DNA of 64,000 bases from Trichoplax adhaerens. Lineage: Eukaryota; Placozoa; Uniplacotomia; Trichoplacea; Trichoplacidae. The translations under genes and the position numbers were made by a program. Of the stretch, positions 61,551-64,000 are shown one piece after another. How positions within the stretch are numbered: position 1 is the stretch's first letter; each line of letters begins with the position of its first letter. The notes under the pieces are model-generated. The model searched no databases and had not been told where the DNA came from. It saw only the letters and a list, made by a program, of their open reading frames with translations. The stretch spans positions 62,287-126,286 of the forward strand of contig NW_002060954.1 in assembly GCF_000150275.1 (NCBI RefSeq). The letters run 5' to 3'.

Positions 61551-64000
61551 CTGTACAGTACAGTATGTACTGCACAGTACAGTACATACAGTATGGTAGA
61601 AGTTACAGTCGGCACTTATCTTTCGTCTGTCTGTAGTAACGTCAGTCATGACCAGGCCAGTCCTGTTTACTGTATTTTCGGCGTCTCCATAAAGTTATTT
61701 TCGGCAAACGCCGAAATTACCCATAACTTCGTTTACGTCACCACAATTTCGAATAAATTTTGTCCATCTAAATTATACTGACTACTAAGTAGTACTGTAG
61801 TCTACTGTTGAAGGTTTGCATTACTCAGCATAATGTAAATTATGTCGGACAGTACGTTATACTGTATTGCTGCGTCAACGACTTCCAAGAGAAATTCTGT
61901 ACCCCAGGGAGCAATCTATGAGTCATGACTTTACTGTACTGTACAGTACTGTATACGGTACGCCGTGCAATTGCAGGTTAACACTAATGTTAATGCAAGC
62001 ACAGTACTGTACTGTACAGTACTGTAAATGCGGCCTCCAGCGTACAAGCAACATGAAAGTAGCTAAAATTAATTGTAATCGTAAGGGAAAATTAACCATA
62101 TGCCCCTATAATCGTAATTATCTATGCTATATAATGTAACTAGACTAGATAGTGCCAGCATAAAACATCTTCAATAGCATATATGTTATATGTGTATATA
62201 CGCCCTGGTACACTGGTAAATAAATAATTAATATATAATAATACCGTACTGTATAACGCAAAAAAGTAAGCGATTTGCGCTAGTGAATAATGTCTTGCTG
62301 GTTAAAGTGATTGAAGATTGGTGATGGATGTTACGAAGATATCGTTAGAATTACAGTACAGTACTGTCCGTAGTACATTTATCTGAAGTATCATGAATGG
62401 GGAAATTCTATTACTGTACTCTAGTTAGAATTCATCGAGGACTCTTTCTCAGCCTAATAAAAATACTACTGTATATCCACATACTGTACGAGTGTGCTAG
62501 TATTTTCAGTAATAATTATATAATTCAGGTAATTTATTCATTGTTGCTGTTAGATACTTCCAGATCTAGCTGATACTCTGTTAATTTACTGCACTGACTT
62601 ATAAAAATAACAATTTGATTTGTGTTAGCTATCCAGCAGTATAAACCGGTTTAATTAACGAATACGGTATGTACGCATATTCGAAAAAATAGCTAGCTTT
62701 CTATATCATGATTACATAGCTTTAGTTAAATGCTTTAAAATTACCAGTTAAATCAGATAGCTGATAATACTCCAGGTTTATCCTCAGAAGAACTTTGAGT
62801 CTGTGACCCGAATATAATTATCGTGATTTGCTTGATTGATCGTCTAATCAGTTTTAATTCACTTTGTAGTAATTACGGCACAGAAAGACATAATTCCACA
62901 TATGCATTCATCGATACAAAATAATATTGTTTTGCTAAAGTTTTTACGTACGTACGGTAAAATCATTACTACAAGCGACTTCATAGCTTATCTTCCTGAT
63001 CAATTTGGCTGAATTAGCTCATTTAGTTACTCAATTATGTTTTAATAAGCAAGAGATAGTCACGCTTAATCGACCCAGATTGTGTCTAAAACGAGGAACG
63101 ATGAAAGAATACAATATATAGAAGAGTAAATAAGCGTTGTAGCGCTTTATTAGTCAAGATCATGTTAGATAGATGTAGTAGAGTTGAGTCATTTAATTTT
63201 CTTCAGAGAAGTAGGGCATAGAGCCAATGATGTCAGGTTATCTGTTTTAAATTATACGAATACGCTATGAGTTAATTTTAGGTCACAATAAGCTTATTTA
63301 AGGCCATACATTCAAGCATGCTCTTTTTGCTTCTATTACAGTTCTGAGTTCTGTACTCCTATGTACGCGTCTTTTGCGTACTGATAGTTATAATTATTGA
63401 ATACGGTTAACTTTCGATAGTTATCATTTCTCCCATGTACACATCGTACGTATGAATACGTGCAAGATGTACAGTATGGTAAACGTTAACTTCTTTAACC
63501 ACCATATTCGTATATCTAAAATCCGTGCTACCGTATTTGATATCGTGATAATTTTATAGTATACACGTATATCTACTATTTTTTCGCTTTATGTGAGTTA
63601 CAGCATAACCCTTTCTTTAAATATGAAAATGAAACCGTAATATCGATGCTGCAGAGTTTATACGCACGCCGTTGTTTGAGGAAATTTGATTAATAAATTA
63701 CAAATATATGAATTATATATTAGTCACTTCTTTTGCGGTCCCATCCTGCATTTCGGTAACCCTCAATCACCGACAGGTGATAAAAATAAATCAAGACGAA
63801 ACCAAATTAAGCCGTTAAAGGACAATAGATTGTAAATATTTTTAATGCCGAGATTAAGTTAATAAGCTGAAATAACGGTGCACTATAAACAATACGTGTA
63901 TTATAATTAAGACTTCTATTATTTTTGAGACATTCGAATATTAAAAAATATCCGGTCGCTTTATGCGGTTGTTTTAGTCGGCCAAGCTTTATCTCACACG
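61551..64000. other. Gene-free right end
   Basis: TACTGTACAGTA runs at about 61550-61595 and 61930-62030, a short inverted pair TTTCGGCGT/ACGCCGAAA near 61676-61717, then about 1.9 kb of AT-rich sequence with no recognised gene, RNA gene or repeat. Confidence 0.5.

Overview
The window is nuclear DNA of an early-branching animal. Every recognisable gene is split by many short GT-AG introns, mostly about 60-150 bp with a few of 1-3 kb. The gene set is metazoan: CaMKII with its hub domain, 4E-BP, erlin, FBXW7 and a CCR4-type CNOT6. AT-rich sequence, compact introns and several kilobases per gene would fit a placozoan or sponge-grade genome. That placement is inference and was not checked. All exon models were built by h and from reading frames, splice-site dinucleotides and phase agreement, and all of the high-confidence models close exactly in frame.

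Layout: CaMKII (+, 582-6353); a gene-poor stretch with a foldback element; 4E-BP (+, 11119-11911); erlin (-, 13590-17048) head to head with OSTC (+, 17809-19938); FBXW7 (-, 21761 to at least 25767) head to head with CNOT6/CCR4 (+, 27342-29869); a small unknown membrane protein (-, 31227-32033); an unrecognised multi-exon gene (+, about 34487-36298); a RhoGAP gene (+, about 38114/38242-39426); RUVBL1/pontin (+, 40607-44733); two head-to-head multipass membrane genes (-, 46111-49684 and +, 51358-54728); a UBE2D-type E2 (-, 56054-59916); and a repeat-rich, gene-free right end.

The most unusual item is the pair at 46.1-54.7 kb. Each gene encodes three consecutive four-helix units (about 12 membrane spans), vaguely like MS4A/CD20. 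The second helix of a unit is typically carried on its own 19-codon phase-0 exon. The pattern points to internal triplication of a four-helix gene, followed by duplication in opposite orientation.

The second unusual item is a family of self-complementary arrays built from TACTG/TACAG steps (core GTACTGTACAGTAC). They lie mainly in the 5' flanks or divergent promoters of the housekeeping genes. Two foldback elements of about 550-670 bp, a set of roughly 50-bp hairpins with AGGGACTTTT ends, a 110-bp element present twice in opposite orientation, and several tandem duplications make up the rest of the non-coding structure. Functionally the genes are ordinary housekeeping and signalling genes: calcium signalling, translation control, ER quality control and glycosylation, ubiquitin ligation, mRNA deadenylation, Rho signalling and chromatin AAA+ ATPase. 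Nothing suggests that they form one pathway.
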